Shown: piece after piece, positions 43,308 to 52,107 of the stretch | Layout of the letters: each line of letters opens with the position of its first letter | How positions within the stretch are numbered: the first letter of the stretch is position 1 | Source: Streptomyces sp. B21-105 | GTDB lineage: Bacteria; Actinomycetota; Actinomycetes; Streptomycetales; Streptomycetaceae | Length of the DNA stretch: 64,000 nt | Direction of reading: 5' to 3' | Assembly (NCBI RefSeq): GCF_036898465.1 | Contig: NZ_JARUMJ010000001.1 | Location: 496,001-560,000, forward strand | Program-made: the position numbers and the translations under genes | Notes under the pieces: generated by a model | The model's input: only the letters and a program-made list of their open reading frames with translations | What the model was told of the DNA's origin: nothing | The model's database searches: none

Positions 43308-43922
43308 TCAGGCTCCCGCGACGAGCGTCACGCCGAGGGCGATCATCGTGGCGGCGACCAGGCCGTCCAGGACGCGCCAGGCCGAGGGGCGGGACAGGAA
43401 GCGGCTGAGGAGCCGGGCCCCGAAGCCCAGCGCGACGAACCAGCACACGCTGGCGAACGCGGCGCCGAGGCCGAAGGTCCAGCGCAGCGGGCCGCGGTCG
43501 GCGGCGACGGAACCGAGCAGGAAGACCGTGTCGAGGTAGACGTGCGGGTTGAGCCAGGTCATCGCCAGGCAGGTCAGGACCGCGCGCCGACGGGAGCCCA
43601 CCGGGTCGCCCCCGGTCGTCAAGGCGCCCGACGGCCGGAACACCCGCCGGGCGGCCAGCGCCCCGTAGCCGAGCAGGAACAGGCCGCCGATCCAGGCGAC
43701 CGCGGTCAGCGCGCCCGGCCAGGCCGTCACCAGCGCGCCCACGCCGCCCACGCCGAGCGCGATGAGCAGGGCGTCCGAGAGGGCGCAGATCCCGACGACG
43801 GCGAGGACCGCCTCCCGTCGGATCCCCTGGCGCAGGACGAAGGCGTTCTGGGCGCCGATGGCGACGATGAGCGAGAGACCGGTGCCGAACCCGGCGGTCG
43901 CGGCGGCGAGGGCGTGGGACAT
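43308..43922 (-). CDS. LysE/ArgO-family amino-acid exporter
   Basis: The 204-residue protein has six hydrophobic segments and the ArgO/LysE signature GLSLIVAIGAQNAFVLRQGI near the N-terminus, plus MTWLNPHVYLDTVFLLGS in the middle. These exporters send basic amino acids (arginine or lysine) out of the cell. It is divergent from a LysR-type ArgP/LysG regulator, the classical arrangement, with 80 bp between starts. That spacer is AT-rich (CTAAGGATTCTTACGTATCA around 43960-43979) and should carry both promoter and operator. The ATG at 43922 is used; a GTG at 43931 is in frame. Confidence 0.9.
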   Translation of the reverse strand: MSHALAAATAGFGTGLSLIVAIGAQNAFVLRQGIRREAVLAVVGICALSDALLIALGVGGVGALVTAWPGALTAVAWIGGLFLLGYGALAARRVFRPSGALTTGGDPVGSRRRAVLTCLAMTWLNPHVYLDTVFLLGSVAADRGPLRWTFGLGAAFASVCWFVALGFGARLLSRFLSRPSAWRVLDGLVAATMIALGVTLVAGA

Positions 43923-44002
43923 GCCGTCCACGCTAGGGAAGCGATCACCGCGCGTACAGCTAAGGATTCTTACGTATCATTAGCCCTCGTGATGACGACG
44001 TG

Positions 44003-44932
44003 ATGACGGACCTGCCCCTCGACCAGGTACGGACACTGCTCGCCGTGGTGGACGAGGGCACCTTCGACGCGGCCGCCGCCGCGCTGCACGTGACGCCGTC
44101 GGCGGTCAGTCAGCGGGTGAAGGCCCTGGAGCAGCGCACAGGCCGGGTGCTGCTGCTACGCACCAAGCCGGTGCGGGCCACGGAGTCCGGGGAGATCGTC
44201 GTGCGGTTCGCCCGCCAGCTGGCCCGGCTGGAGCGCGACACGCGGTCCGAGCTGGGCATGAGCGCGGAGGGCGAGCCCACCCGGGTGACGGTCGCGGTGA
44301 ACGCCGACTCCCTCGCCACCTGGTTCCTGCCCGCCCTGTCCCGGGTGCCGCAGGACCCGCCGCTCTGTTTCGAACTGCACCGCGAGGACGAGACGCGCAC
44401 GGCGGAACTGCTGCGCGAGGGGCTGGTGATGGCCGCCGTGACCTCGTCGCCCGACGCGGTGACCGGCTGCTCCGTGCGCGCGCTGGGCACGATGCGCTAT
44501 CTGGCCGCCGCGAGCCCGGAGTTCGCGGCCCGCCATCTGGCCGACGGGCCGCTGCGCGAGACCCTCCCCGGGGCGCCCGTGATGACGCTGGACCGCAACG
44601 ACGACCTCCAGGACGTTTTCGTGCGCGGCCTGCGGCGCGGGGCGGGCGGCGCGAGCACCCTGCGCCACGCCGTGCCGACCTCGGAGGGCTTCGTGGCGTC
44701 GATCGTCGCGGGCTTCGGCTGGGGCATGGTCCCCGAAGCGCAGGCCGAAGCGCCGTTGCGGGCCGGCCGGCTGCTCTCCCTCGCCCCGCGGCGCCCTGTC
44801 GACGTCCCGCTGTACTGGCAGCAGTGGCGGCTCGACTCGCCCGCGCTGGCCGCGGTCGCGGACGCGGTGGCGGCGACGGCGGCCGGCGCCCTGCACCCGC
44901 CGCCCGCCGTCCGGGACGGGCCACAGCGGTAA
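44003..44932 (+). CDS. LysR-family regulator, ArgP/LysG type
   Basis: The 309-residue regulator has an N-terminal winged helix-turn-helix (LDQVRTLLAVVDEGTFDAAA, VTPSAVSQRVKALEQRTGRV) and a LysR effector domain (VTVAVNADSLATWFLPALSR). The NADSLATWF segment is characteristic of ArgP/LysG. It would activate the divergent LysE-type exporter in response to lysine or arginine. The ATG at 44003 lies directly after an in-frame GTG at 44000. Confidence 0.9.
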   Translation: MTDLPLDQVRTLLAVVDEGTFDAAAAALHVTPSAVSQRVKALEQRTGRVLLLRTKPVRATESGEIVVRFARQLARLERDTRSELGMSAEGEPTRVTVAVNADSLATWFLPALSRVPQDPPLCFELHREDETRTAELLREGLVMAAVTSSPDAVTGCSVRALGTMRYLAAASPEFAARHLADGPLRETLPGAPVMTLDRNDDLQDVFVRGLRRGAGGASTLRHAVPTSEGFVASIVAGFGWGMVPEAQAEAPLRAGRLLSLAPRRPVDVPLYWQQWRLDSPALAAVADAVAATAAGALHPPPAVRDGPQR

Positions 44933-44948
44933 CCGACCGACCGGCCGC

Positions 44949-45120
44949 GCAGGAGACGCCCAGCCCCGCAGGAGACGTCCGGCCGCCGCCAGCCGGCAGA
45001 GCGTTCGGCCCGGTCAGGGCACAGCGGCCCGTCAGGACGCGGCGGGCCCGTCGCAGGCGCGGCGGGCCCGTCAAGACGCAGCCGGCCCCTCCAGGAGCAG
45101 CCGCCTCGAGGAGCAGTCGC
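44949..45120. repeat. decayed 18-20-bp tandem repeats between convergent genes
   Basis: The gap between the lysR-type gene and a tetR gene is made of degenerate repeats. GCAGGAGACG occurs at 44949 and 44968. Then units of 18-20 bp starting GTCAGG/GTCGCA/GTCAAG and ending GCGGGCCC-like follow each other at about 45013, 45031, 45050 and 45070. The 14-mer GCGGCGGGCCCGTC is exact at 45039 and 45059. No gene is seen in it. Confidence 0.55.
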
Positions 45121-45124
45121 CCCC

Positions 45125-45850
45125 TCAACGCGCGGCGGGCCGGTTCTCCCGCAGTGTCGCCAGCCGGGTCTGGGCGCTGTCCAGCAGCATCTCCAGCGCG
45201 GTCGGGTAGGCGCTGGTCACCATGCGGGTGGACAGCAACGCGGCCGCCTCGGCGATCCGGGGGTGGGTCTCGGCGGGCAGCCGGGCGTAGGTCGAGCGCC
45301 ACATCCCGTCGTCGGCGCGCTGCGCTGCGCGCGGCAGGGCGAGTGCCGCGGCGTCCAGGGCGGCGAAGGCCAGGGTCTGGTCGATGAAGGCGTGGTAGAT
45401 CCGCACGGTCTCCGGCAGCGGGAAGCCGGCCGTGCGCAGCACGTCCAACACGGCCTCGTCGGCGGCGAGTTCGTTGGCCCGGCCGGTGACCCGGCTCGTG
45501 GTGAGCTGCGCGGCCTGCGGGTGGGCGACATAGGCGGCGTGGATGCGCACGCCGACGGCGTGCAGGTCGGCCCGCCACTGTCCCGTCGGCCGCCAGCCGC
45601 ACAGCGCCTCGCCGATGAGGGCGTCGCCGATGGCGAGCGTGAGGTCGTCCATGCCCCGGAAGTAGCGGTAGAGCGTGCTGGGGTCGCAGTCGAGGGCGAG
45701 GCCGAGGCGGCGGGCCGTGAGCCCGGTACTGCCGTGTTCGCGCAGCAGCCGCAGCGCGGTCTCGACGATCAGCCGCTCGGACAGCACCGTGCCGCTCCTG
45801 GTGGGCCGGCGTCTGCGCCGCTTCTCCTCGGGCACCACCTGCTTGGCCAT
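45125..45850 (-). CDS. TetR-family transcriptional regulator
   Basis: The 241-residue protein has a basic N-terminal tail (KRRRRRPTRSG), a TetR helix-turn-helix at about residues 20-65 (LIVETALRLLREHGSTGLTA, LALDCDPSTLYRYFRGMDDL), and a C-terminal TetR_C-like helical domain. The ATG at 45850 with GGAAGGAG upstream is chosen over the longer frame. It is divergent from the saccharopine-dehydrogenase-like gene at 46013 (162 bp apart), which it most likely controls. The signal molecule is unknown. Confidence 0.9.
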   Translation of the reverse strand: MAKQVVPEEKRRRRRPTRSGTVLSERLIVETALRLLREHGSTGLTARRLGLALDCDPSTLYRYFRGMDDLTLAIGDALIGEALCGWRPTGQWRADLHAVGVRIHAAYVAHPQAAQLTTSRVTGRANELAADEAVLDVLRTAGFPLPETVRIYHAFIDQTLAFAALDAAALALPRAAQRADDGMWRSTYARLPAETHPRIAEAAALLSTRMVTSAYPTALEMLLDSAQTRLATLRENRPAAR

Positions 45851-46012
45851 ACGTCCCGCACGCTCCTTCCGGCCTGTCGCCGTCGTGCCCTCGACACCGG
45901 GCACCACCCTTATGCCAACGCCATTGACCTTACGCGTGCCCCGGACGTTGTATCGGTGCCGGGCCCCGCTTCGCACCCGTCGTTCTCAGGTTCAGCCGAG
46001 GGAGTTCTTCTC

Positions 46013-47230
46013 ATGCGTGTCCTGCTCGTTGGCGCCGGCGGTGTGGGCACCGCCGTCACCCGCATCGCCGCCCGCCGTCCGTTCTTCGAGGCGATGGTGG
46101 TCGCCGACTACGATCCCGCCCGCGCGGAGACGGCCGTCGCCGCCTTGGACGGCGACGAGCGGTTCCTCGCCGAGCGGATCGACGCCGCCGACGAGGCGGC
46201 CGTGGCCGCCCTGCTCGCCCGGCACCGCTGCGACGTTCTGCTCAACGCCACCGACCCGCGGTTCGTGATGCCGCTGTTCGGCGCGGCACGCACGGCGGGC
46301 GCCACCTATGTCGACATGGCGATGTCGCTGTCCCGTCCGCACCCGGAGCGGCCGCACGAGGAGTGCGGCGTCAAGCTCGGCGACGACCAGTTCGCCAAGG
46401 CCGACGACTGGGCCGCCGCCGGCGCCCTGGCACTCGTCGGCATGGGCGTCGAGCCGGGTCTCTCGGACGTCTTCGCCCGGTACGCGGCCGACGAACTGTT
46501 CGACGAGATCGAGGAGATCGGCATCCGCGACGGCGCGAACCTCACCGTCGAGGGCTACGACTTCGCGCCCTCCTTCAGCATCTGGACCACGATCGAGGAG
46601 TGCCTGAACCCTCCGGTCGTCTACGAGGCCGACCGCGGCTGGTTCACCACCGCCCCCTTCAGCGAGCCCGAGGTGTTCGACTTCCCCGAGGGCATCGGGC
46701 CGGTCGAGTGCGTCAACGTGGAGCACGAGGAGGTGCTGCTCGTGCCCCGCTGGGTGAAGGCGGACCGGGTCACCTTCAAGTACGGCCTGGGCGAGGAGTT
46801 CGTCGAGACGCTCAAGACGCTGCACCGCCTGGGACTGGACGGCACCACGCCGGTGACGGTGCCGAGCGCGCGGGGGCCGGTGCGGGTCTCGCCCCGGGAC
46901 GTGGTCGCCGCCTGTCTGCCCGACCCGGCGACGCTGGGCGAGCTCATGCACGGCAAGACCTGCGCGGGCACGTGGGTGCGCGGCGTCAAGGACGGTGCGC
47001 CGCGCGAGGTGTACCTGTACCACGTGGTCGACAACCAGTGGTCGACGGCCGAGTACGGCAGCCAGGCCGTGGTGTGGCAGACGGCGGTCAACCCGGTCGT
47101 CGCCCTCGAACTGCTCGCGACGGGCGCCTGGTCGGGGGCGGGCGTCCTCGGGCCCGAGGCGTTCCCGGCCCGCCCGTTCCTCGACCTGCTGACGGAGTAC
47201 GGCTCGCCGTGGGGGCTGCGCGAGCAGTGA
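46013..47230 (+). CDS. saccharopine dehydrogenase family protein
   Basis: The 405-residue protein begins with a Rossmann fold (MRVLLVGAGGVGTAVTRIAA) and continues with CDVLLNATDPRFVMPLFGAA, GATYVDMAMSL, GMGVEPGLSDVFARYAADEL and a C-terminal domain ending PFLDLLTEYGSPWGL. This is the saccharopine dehydrogenase / carboxynorspermidine synthase-like group that acts on amino-acid conjugates. The proximity of the LysE/LysG pair at 43.3-44.9 kb suggests lysine metabolism but does not prove it. The ATG at 46013 has GAGGGAG upstream. Confidence 0.88.
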   Translation: MRVLLVGAGGVGTAVTRIAARRPFFEAMVVADYDPARAETAVAALDGDERFLAERIDAADEAAVAALLARHRCDVLLNATDPRFVMPLFGAARTAGATYVDMAMSLSRPHPERPHEECGVKLGDDQFAKADDWAAAGALALVGMGVEPGLSDVFARYAADELFDEIEEIGIRDGANLTVEGYDFAPSFSIWTTIEECLNPPVVYEADRGWFTTAPFSEPEVFDFPEGIGPVECVNVEHEEVLLVPRWVKADRVTFKYGLGEEFVETLKTLHRLGLDGTTPVTVPSARGPVRVSPRDVVAACLPDPATLGELMHGKTCAGTWVRGVKDGAPREVYLYHVVDNQWSTAEYGSQAVVWQTAVNPVVALELLATGAWSGAGVLGPEAFPARPFLDLLTEYGSPWGLREQ

Positions 47231-47332
47231 ACGCCTTTCCGGGCGCGCCTGTTTCACTTCCGTCTCGCCGGTGACCCGATCGGGAGCAACGTATCCGGCA
47301 CAGCACAGACGACGCGATCGCAGGTGACTTCG

Positions 47333-47581
47333 ATGGACGACTGGCGACAGCACGCCGCGTGCCGCCGCGAGGACCCGGACCTCTTCTTCCCGATCGGAAC
47401 CTCGGGCCCGGCACTGATGCAGGAGGAACAGGCGAAGACGGTCTGCCGGCGCTGCCCCGTGCGCGAGGCGTGCCTGGAGTGGGCCATGGAGACCGACCAG
47501 ACGCTCGGCGTATGGGGCGGCACGAGCGAGACGGAACGCCGCGCCCTGAAGCGGCGCACCAAGGCACGACGCAGTTCGTGA
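47333..47581 (+). CDS. WhiB-like iron-sulfur transcription factor
   Basis: The 82-residue protein has four cysteines in the Wbl pattern (Cys10, Cys38, Cys41, Cys47) that would bind a 4Fe-4S cluster, the GVWGG turn at 59-63, and a basic C-terminal AT-hook-like tail (RRALKRRTKARRSS). Overall it is close to the WblE/WhiB1 group. Wbl proteins bind region 4 of the principal sigma factor and sense NO or oxygen. The ATG at 47333 has AGGTGA upstream; a GTG at 47324 is in frame. It is followed by a strong bidirectional hairpin. Confidence 0.93.
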   Translation: MDDWRQHAACRREDPDLFFPIGTSGPALMQEEQAKTVCRRCPVREACLEWAMETDQTLGVWGGTSETERRALKRRTKARRSS

Positions 47582-47600
47582 CCGGGTGAGCGCGTGAGCG

Positions 47601-47638
47601 CGGGTCGGACGGGCCGAGAGCACGGCCCGTCCGACCCG
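47601..47638. terminator. perfect 15-bp stem hairpin between convergent genes
   Basis: Arms 47601-47615 and 47624-47638 are exact reverse complements around an 8-nt loop. It lies 20 bp after the whiB-like stop and 17 bp from the peptidase stop, so it probably terminates both. Confidence 0.8.
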
Positions 47639-47654
47639 GTCGCGTCGCGGTCGG

Positions 47655-49070
47655 CTACGGCGTGGCGGGCTTGCCCGGGCCGTACAGCCAGGTCCGGAAC
47701 AGGTCGCCGAGGTCCTGGCCGGAGACCCGTTCCGCGAGGCGTTCGAACTGGGCGGTGGTGCCGTTGCCGTAGCGGTGTGCGGCCGCCCAGGCGCGCAGGA
47801 TGCCGAAGAAGGCGCGGTCCCCGACGGTGGTGCGCAGGACGTGCAGGGTCATGGCGCCACGGGCGTAGACCGGCGTGCCGAAGATGTTCGCGCCGCTGCC
47901 GGGGTCGCCGGGCGGGAACGCCCACAGCCCGTCGGTCGCCGGACGGGCGTACAGGGCGTCGAAGGTCTTCTGGGCGCTGTCGCCGCCGTGCTGCTCGGCG
48001 TAGAGCCATTCGGCGTAGGTGGCGAAGCCCTCGTTGAGCCAGATGTCCTTCCAGGACGTGAGGGAGACGGAGTCTCCGAACCACTGGTGGGCGCTCTCGT
48101 GGACGAGGGTGCTCAGGGAGGGCGCCCGGTCGTACACCGGCCGGGTCTGGGTCTCCAGGGCGTAGCCGACGTTCGGGGCGTGGTCGACGATCGAGCCGGC
48201 GGCGCGGAACGGGTAGGGCCCGAACAGCCGGCTCTCCCACTCCAGGACGGAGGGCAGCTTCTTCAGCACCGGGGCGGCGGCCTCGGCCTCGCGCGGGTCG
48301 ACGGCGTTGTAGACCCTGAGTCCGTCGCGGGTGGTGTACTGCTCGACCTGGAACTTCCCGACGGTCGCGGTGGCGAGGTAGGCGGCCATGGGCTCCTTCT
48401 GCCGCCAGCGGTAGGTGGTCGTGCCGTGCGCGGTGCGCTGTCCGACCAGGACTCCGTTGGCGACGGCGGCGCGGCCGGCCGGGACGGTGATGGTGAAGTC
48501 GTAGGAGGACTTGTCGAGGGGGTGGTTGTTGGCCGGGAACCAGGTCATGGCGCCCTGCGGCTCGCCGGCGACGAACGCGCCGTCGTCGGTGGGGATCCAG
48601 CCGTCCAGGGAGCCGTCGGGGTCGGTGACCGGGCCCGGGGTGCCGTGGTAGGTGACCGTGACCTGGAAGCGCTCGCCCTTGCGCAGCGCGCGTTTCGGGG
48701 CGACGACGAGTTCCTGGCCCTGGCGGCGGTGTGCGGCCCTGACGTGATCGACCGTCAGGCCGGTGACGTCAAGGCCCTGGAAGTCGAGGTCGAAGCGCGG
48801 CAGCCGCTGGGTGGCCCGGGCGGTGAGGACCGCCGTGCCGTCGAGGCGGCGGCTGCCGGGGTCGTAACGCAGGGTCAGGTCGTAGTGGGTCACGTGGTAG
48901 CCGCCGTTGCCGGCGAGCGGGAAATAGGGGTCGCCGACGCCGGCGGCGCCTGCCGGTCCGGCCGCGGTGGCGGGTCCCGCCACGGCCAGCAGCGCCGCCA
49001 CGGCGACGGGGACGGTGGCGGCGACAGCCTCGCGGCGAAGCAGGACGGTGCGTCTGCGGGGGTGCGTCAC
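47655..49070 (-). CDS. secreted M1-family zinc metallopeptidase (aminopeptidase N-like)
   Basis: The 471-residue protein starts with a signal peptide: Arg-rich n-region (RRRTVLLRREAV), hydrophobic VPVAVAALLAVAG and an AxA-type site near residue 37. The paired arginines allow a Tat route, though the motif is not canonical. The M1 core has the zinc site LVHESAHQWFGDSVSL (HExxH) with the third ligand in WLNEGFATYAEWL, and an N-terminal beta domain (YHVTHYDLTLRYDPGSRRLDG). The GAMEN-type exopeptidase motif is replaced by NVGYALETQ. The GTG at 49070 has AGGAG upstream. It is shorter than full aminopeptidase N and lacks its large C-terminal domain. Confidence 0.9.
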   Translation of the reverse strand: MTHPRRRTVLLRREAVAATVPVAVAALLAVAGPATAAGPAGAAGVGDPYFPLAGNGGYHVTHYDLTLRYDPGSRRLDGTAVLTARATQRLPRFDLDFQGLDVTGLTVDHVRAAHRRQGQELVVAPKRALRKGERFQVTVTYHGTPGPVTDPDGSLDGWIPTDDGAFVAGEPQGAMTWFPANNHPLDKSSYDFTITVPAGRAAVANGVLVGQRTAHGTTTYRWRQKEPMAAYLATATVGKFQVEQYTTRDGLRVYNAVDPREAEAAAPVLKKLPSVLEWESRLFGPYPFRAAGSIVDHAPNVGYALETQTRPVYDRAPSLSTLVHESAHQWFGDSVSLTSWKDIWLNEGFATYAEWLYAEQHGGDSAQKTFDALYARPATDGLWAFPPGDPGSGANIFGTPVYARGAMTLHVLRTTVGDRAFFGILRAWAAAHRYGNGTTAQFERLAERVSGQDLGDLFRTWLYGPGKPATP

Positions 49071-49223
49071 GTGCGCTCCTGTGGGGGTTGCGGGTGATCA
49101 ACCGTCCCTCAGAGTAGAGACCGGACGCCCCGGGGATCCCTCTCATTCAGGTCAAGCCGAGCGGTGCCGTCGGACGCCCCGGGCCTACGATCGACGCGAT
49201 CCGCCGACCCGAGGACGGCCACC

Positions 49224-49583
49224 ATGAAGGTCCGCGTACGTCGCGTCTACGACCCGCCCGAGCCGGAGGACGGCGTGCGGGTGCTGGTCGACCGGCTGTG
49301 GCCGCGTGGCGTGTCCAAGGAGACGGCCCGCGTGGACGAGTGGCCCAAGGGCCTCACCCCGTCCACGGAACTGCGCCGTTGGTACCACGCGGGCGAGGGC
49401 TCCCACGAGGAGTTCGCCCGCCGTCACGAGGCGGAGCTCACCGAGCCCGAGGCATCTGAACTCCTCGACCACGTGCGCGAGTTGATGGCGAAGGGACCGG
49501 TGACGCTGCTCACCTCCGCGAAGTCACCGGAGCGGAGTCACACGGCGGTGCTGGTCCGCCTGTTGACGGCGGACCAGCGCTGA
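49224..49583 (+). CDS. DUF488 family protein
   Basis: The 119-residue protein shows the DUF488/YeaO pattern: VRRVYDPPEPEDGVRVLVDR, LWPRGVSKETARVDEW, LRRWYHAGEGSHEEFARRH and VTLLTSAKSPERSHTAVL. The function is not established. The ATG at 49224 is preceded by GAGGAC. Its stop is 2 bp from that of the convergent FAD dehydrogenase gene. Confidence 0.88.
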   Translation: MKVRVRRVYDPPEPEDGVRVLVDRLWPRGVSKETARVDEWPKGLTPSTELRRWYHAGEGSHEEFARRHEAELTEPEASELLDHVRELMAKGPVTLLTSAKSPERSHTAVLVRLLTADQR

Positions 49584-49585
49584 GG

Positions 49586-51259
49586 TCAGCCGGTCTGCTG
49601 CGCCGCCGCCCGGCCTGCCGCGCGCCCGGAGAAGAGGCAGCCGCCGAGGAAGGTGCCTTCGAGGGCGTTGTAGCCGTGGACGCCGCCGCCGCCGAAGCCG
49701 GCCACCTCGCCCGCCGCGTACAGGCCCTCGACCGGCTGCCCGTCGGCGCCCAGGGCGCGTGAGTCCAAGTCGGTCTGGATGCCGCCGAGCGTCTTGCGGG
49801 TGAGGACGTGCAGTTTCACGGCGATCAGCGGGCCGGCCGCGGGGTCGAGGACGCGGTGCGGGGTGGCGACGCGGCCGAGCCGGTCGCCGATGTAGCGGCG
49901 GGCGTTGCGCATGCCCTGGACCTGGGCGTCCTTGCTGTACGGGTTGGCGATCTGCAGATCGCGGGCCTCGATCTGCCGGCGCAGTCCGTCCACGTCGAGC
50001 AGCGGTTTCCCGGTCAGCTCGTTCATCTTCTCGACGAGCTCGTCGAGGGTGTCCGCGATCACGAAGTCCGCGCCGTGGTCGAGGAACGCCTGGACCGGCG
50101 CCGGGGCGCCCTTGCCGAGCAGCCGGTCACGCAGGACGGCCTTGCGGTCCTTGGCGGTGATGTCGGGATTCTGCTCGGAGCCCGACAGCGCGAACTCCTT
50201 CTCGACGATCTTGCGGGTGAGGATGAACCAGGAGTGGTCGTGCCCGGCGATGTCCTCGGTCGTCCGCAGGTACTTGAGCGTGCCGAGGGTGTCGTAGCCG
50301 GGCAGGCACGGGTCGGGCAGCCGGCGGCCGAGGGCGTCGAACCAGAGGGAGGACGGGCCGGGCAGGATACGGATGCCGTGGCCGGGCCAGATGGAGTCCC
50401 AGTTCTGGATGCCCTCGGTGTAGTGCCACATGCGGTCGCGGTTGACGAGGCGGACGCCGGCCTCGGCGCTGATGTCGAGCATCCGGCCGTCGACGTAGGC
50501 GGGCACGCCGGTCACCATCTCGGCGGGGGGCGTGCCGAGCCGCTCGGGCCAGTAGCGCCGCACGATGTCGTGGTCGGCGCCGATGCCGCCGCTGGTGACG
50601 ACGACGGCCCGGGCGGTCAGCTCGAAGGCGCCGATCGCTTCGCGGCTGGAGGCGACGCCGCGCGCGCAGTCGTCGGGGGCGAGGACCGTGCCGCGTACGC
50701 CGCGGGCGGCGCCGTCCTCCATGATCAGCTCGTCCACGCGGTGGCGGTGACAGAAGGTCAGCAGTCCGTCCCTGGCGGCCTGCTTGGCGTAGCGGACGAA
50801 CGGCTCGACGACGCCGGTGCCCGTCCCCCAGGCGACGTGGAAGCGGGGTACGGAGTTGCCGTGCCCGTCGGCGCGCAGATCGCCGCGCTCGGCCCAGCCG
50901 ACGGTCGGCACGAAGGAGATCCCGTGCCCGGCGAGCCAGCTGCGCTTCTCCCCCGCCGCCCACTCCACGTAGGCGCGCGCCCAGCGCACCGCCCAGGAGT
51001 CCTCGTCCTCGGTCCGGTCGAACTGCGCGCTGCCCTGCCAGTCGTTCCAGGCGAGGTCGAAGGAGTCCTTGATGCCGAGGCGGCGCTGCTCCGGGGAGTC
51101 GACGAGGAAGAGCCCGCCGAAGGACCAGAAGGCCTGGCCGCCGAGGTTGGCGGCGTTCTCCTGGTCGACCAGGGCGACCCGCCGGCCTCTGCTGGTGAGT
51201 TCGTGCGCCGCGACCAGGCCGGCGAGGCCCGCTCCGACGACGATGACGTCCGCGTCCAT
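49586..51259 (-). CDS. FAD-binding dehydrogenase (fumarate reductase / 3-ketosteroid dehydrogenase-like)
   Basis: The 557-residue flavoprotein begins with DVIVVGAGLAGLVAAHELTS and has GGQAFWSFGGLFLVDSPEQR, AVVVTSGGIGADHDIVRRYW and the C-terminal AAGEVAGFGGGGVHGYNALE, GTFLGGCLFSGRAAG. This is the group annotated as FAD-binding dehydrogenase with resemblance to KstD and the fumarate reductase flavoprotein. The substrate is unknown. It lies 61 bp downstream of a TetR gene in the same direction, which probably regulates it. Confidence 0.9.
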   Translation of the reverse strand: MDADVIVVGAGLAGLVAAHELTSRGRRVALVDQENAANLGGQAFWSFGGLFLVDSPEQRRLGIKDSFDLAWNDWQGSAQFDRTEDEDSWAVRWARAYVEWAAGEKRSWLAGHGISFVPTVGWAERGDLRADGHGNSVPRFHVAWGTGTGVVEPFVRYAKQAARDGLLTFCHRHRVDELIMEDGAARGVRGTVLAPDDCARGVASSREAIGAFELTARAVVVTSGGIGADHDIVRRYWPERLGTPPAEMVTGVPAYVDGRMLDISAEAGVRLVNRDRMWHYTEGIQNWDSIWPGHGIRILPGPSSLWFDALGRRLPDPCLPGYDTLGTLKYLRTTEDIAGHDHSWFILTRKIVEKEFALSGSEQNPDITAKDRKAVLRDRLLGKGAPAPVQAFLDHGADFVIADTLDELVEKMNELTGKPLLDVDGLRRQIEARDLQIANPYSKDAQVQGMRNARRYIGDRLGRVATPHRVLDPAAGPLIAVKLHVLTRKTLGGIQTDLDSRALGADGQPVEGLYAAGEVAGFGGGGVHGYNALEGTFLGGCLFSGRAAGRAAAQQTG

Positions 51260-51320
51260 GGCGTCCGTTGCCCTTCTGTCCGAGTCTGTCTGAGTCCGTC
51301 TGTGGTGGTGCGCGTGGGTG

Positions 51321-51950
51321 TCAGGCGTGGCGTCCGCTGCCGTCGGTCAGCAGCGCGGTGAGCAGTTGCTTGAGCCAGGCGCGTGCGCCGTTCACGTCCT
51401 TGTCCAGCAGCAGTTGGGTGGTGACGCCGTCGTAGGCGGCGACCACCGCGCGGGCGGCGCAGTCGCCGTCGCCGAGCACGGCGGGCAGGGGGGTGTGACC
51501 GCGGGCCCGGGACAGCCGGTCGGCGATCGCTCGGCGCAGTCGGGCCCGGTGTTCGAGCAGGGTCTGCGCGACGGCGGGGTCGCGGGCGGCGTGCACCAGG
51601 AAGTCCGTTTTGACCAGCAGCCAGTCCAGGTCGAGGAGGAGCACCTCGGTGACGCGGTCCACGGAGGCCGGCACGTCCAGGTCGGGCCCGCCGCCGGCGA
51701 GGGCGTCGGCGACCTGCCGGGCGATGACGTCCGCCCGCTCCTGGTAGAGGGCGAAGAACAGCTCGTCCAGGCTGCCGAAGTTGGAGTAGAAGGCGCCTCT
51801 GCTGTAACCGGCGGCCTCGCAGACCTCCTCGATGGAGACCCGGCCGAAGCCCTTGGCGGCGAACACGGCGAAGGCGGCGTCGAGCAGGTTGGCACGCGTG
51901 CGGACGCGGCGCCGGGTGACCCGTCCCGTCGTCTGCTGCTGCGTCGCCAT
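51321..51950 (-). CDS. TetR-family transcriptional regulator
   Basis: The 209-residue protein has a typical TetR helix-turn-helix (ANLLDAAFAVFAAKGFGRVS, VCEAAGYSRGAFYSNFGSLD) and a TetR_C-like ligand domain. The ATG at 51950 has GGAGGTG upstream. It is probably cotranscribed with the FAD dehydrogenase downstream and is divergent from the AlkB-like gene at 52108. Two palindromes in its promoter region (51977-52000) are likely operators. Confidence 0.91.
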   Translation of the reverse strand: MATQQQTTGRVTRRRVRTRANLLDAAFAVFAAKGFGRVSIEEVCEAAGYSRGAFYSNFGSLDELFFALYQERADVIARQVADALAGGGPDLDVPASVDRVTEVLLLDLDWLLVKTDFLVHAARDPAVAQTLLEHRARLRRAIADRLSRARGHTPLPAVLGDGDCAARAVVAAYDGVTTQLLLDKDVNGARAWLKQLLTALLTDGSGRHA

Positions 51951-51976
51951 GGCCGCACCTCCGTTCGATACGCGAA

Positions 51977-52000
51977 TGTATCCGATACACCGATGCATCG
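51977..52000. promoter_or_regulatory. candidate TetR operator (two short palindromes)
   Basis: TGTATCCGATACA (51977-51989) is a perfect 5-3-5 palindrome, and CGATGCATCG (51991-52000) is a perfect 10-bp palindrome next to it. Both lie 27-50 bp upstream of the tetR start and about 110-130 bp from the divergent alkB-like start. This fits autoregulation and possible control of both directions. Confidence 0.5.
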
Positions 52001-52107
52001 AAAGGCCCCCGACCGAGCAGCCCCGACCCCTGAGAGGCACGCCCCGGCGGGGCGCGCCACCACACCGCAAGCCGAACACAGTTTCGATTAAGGCGTACGC
52101 TGGAACC

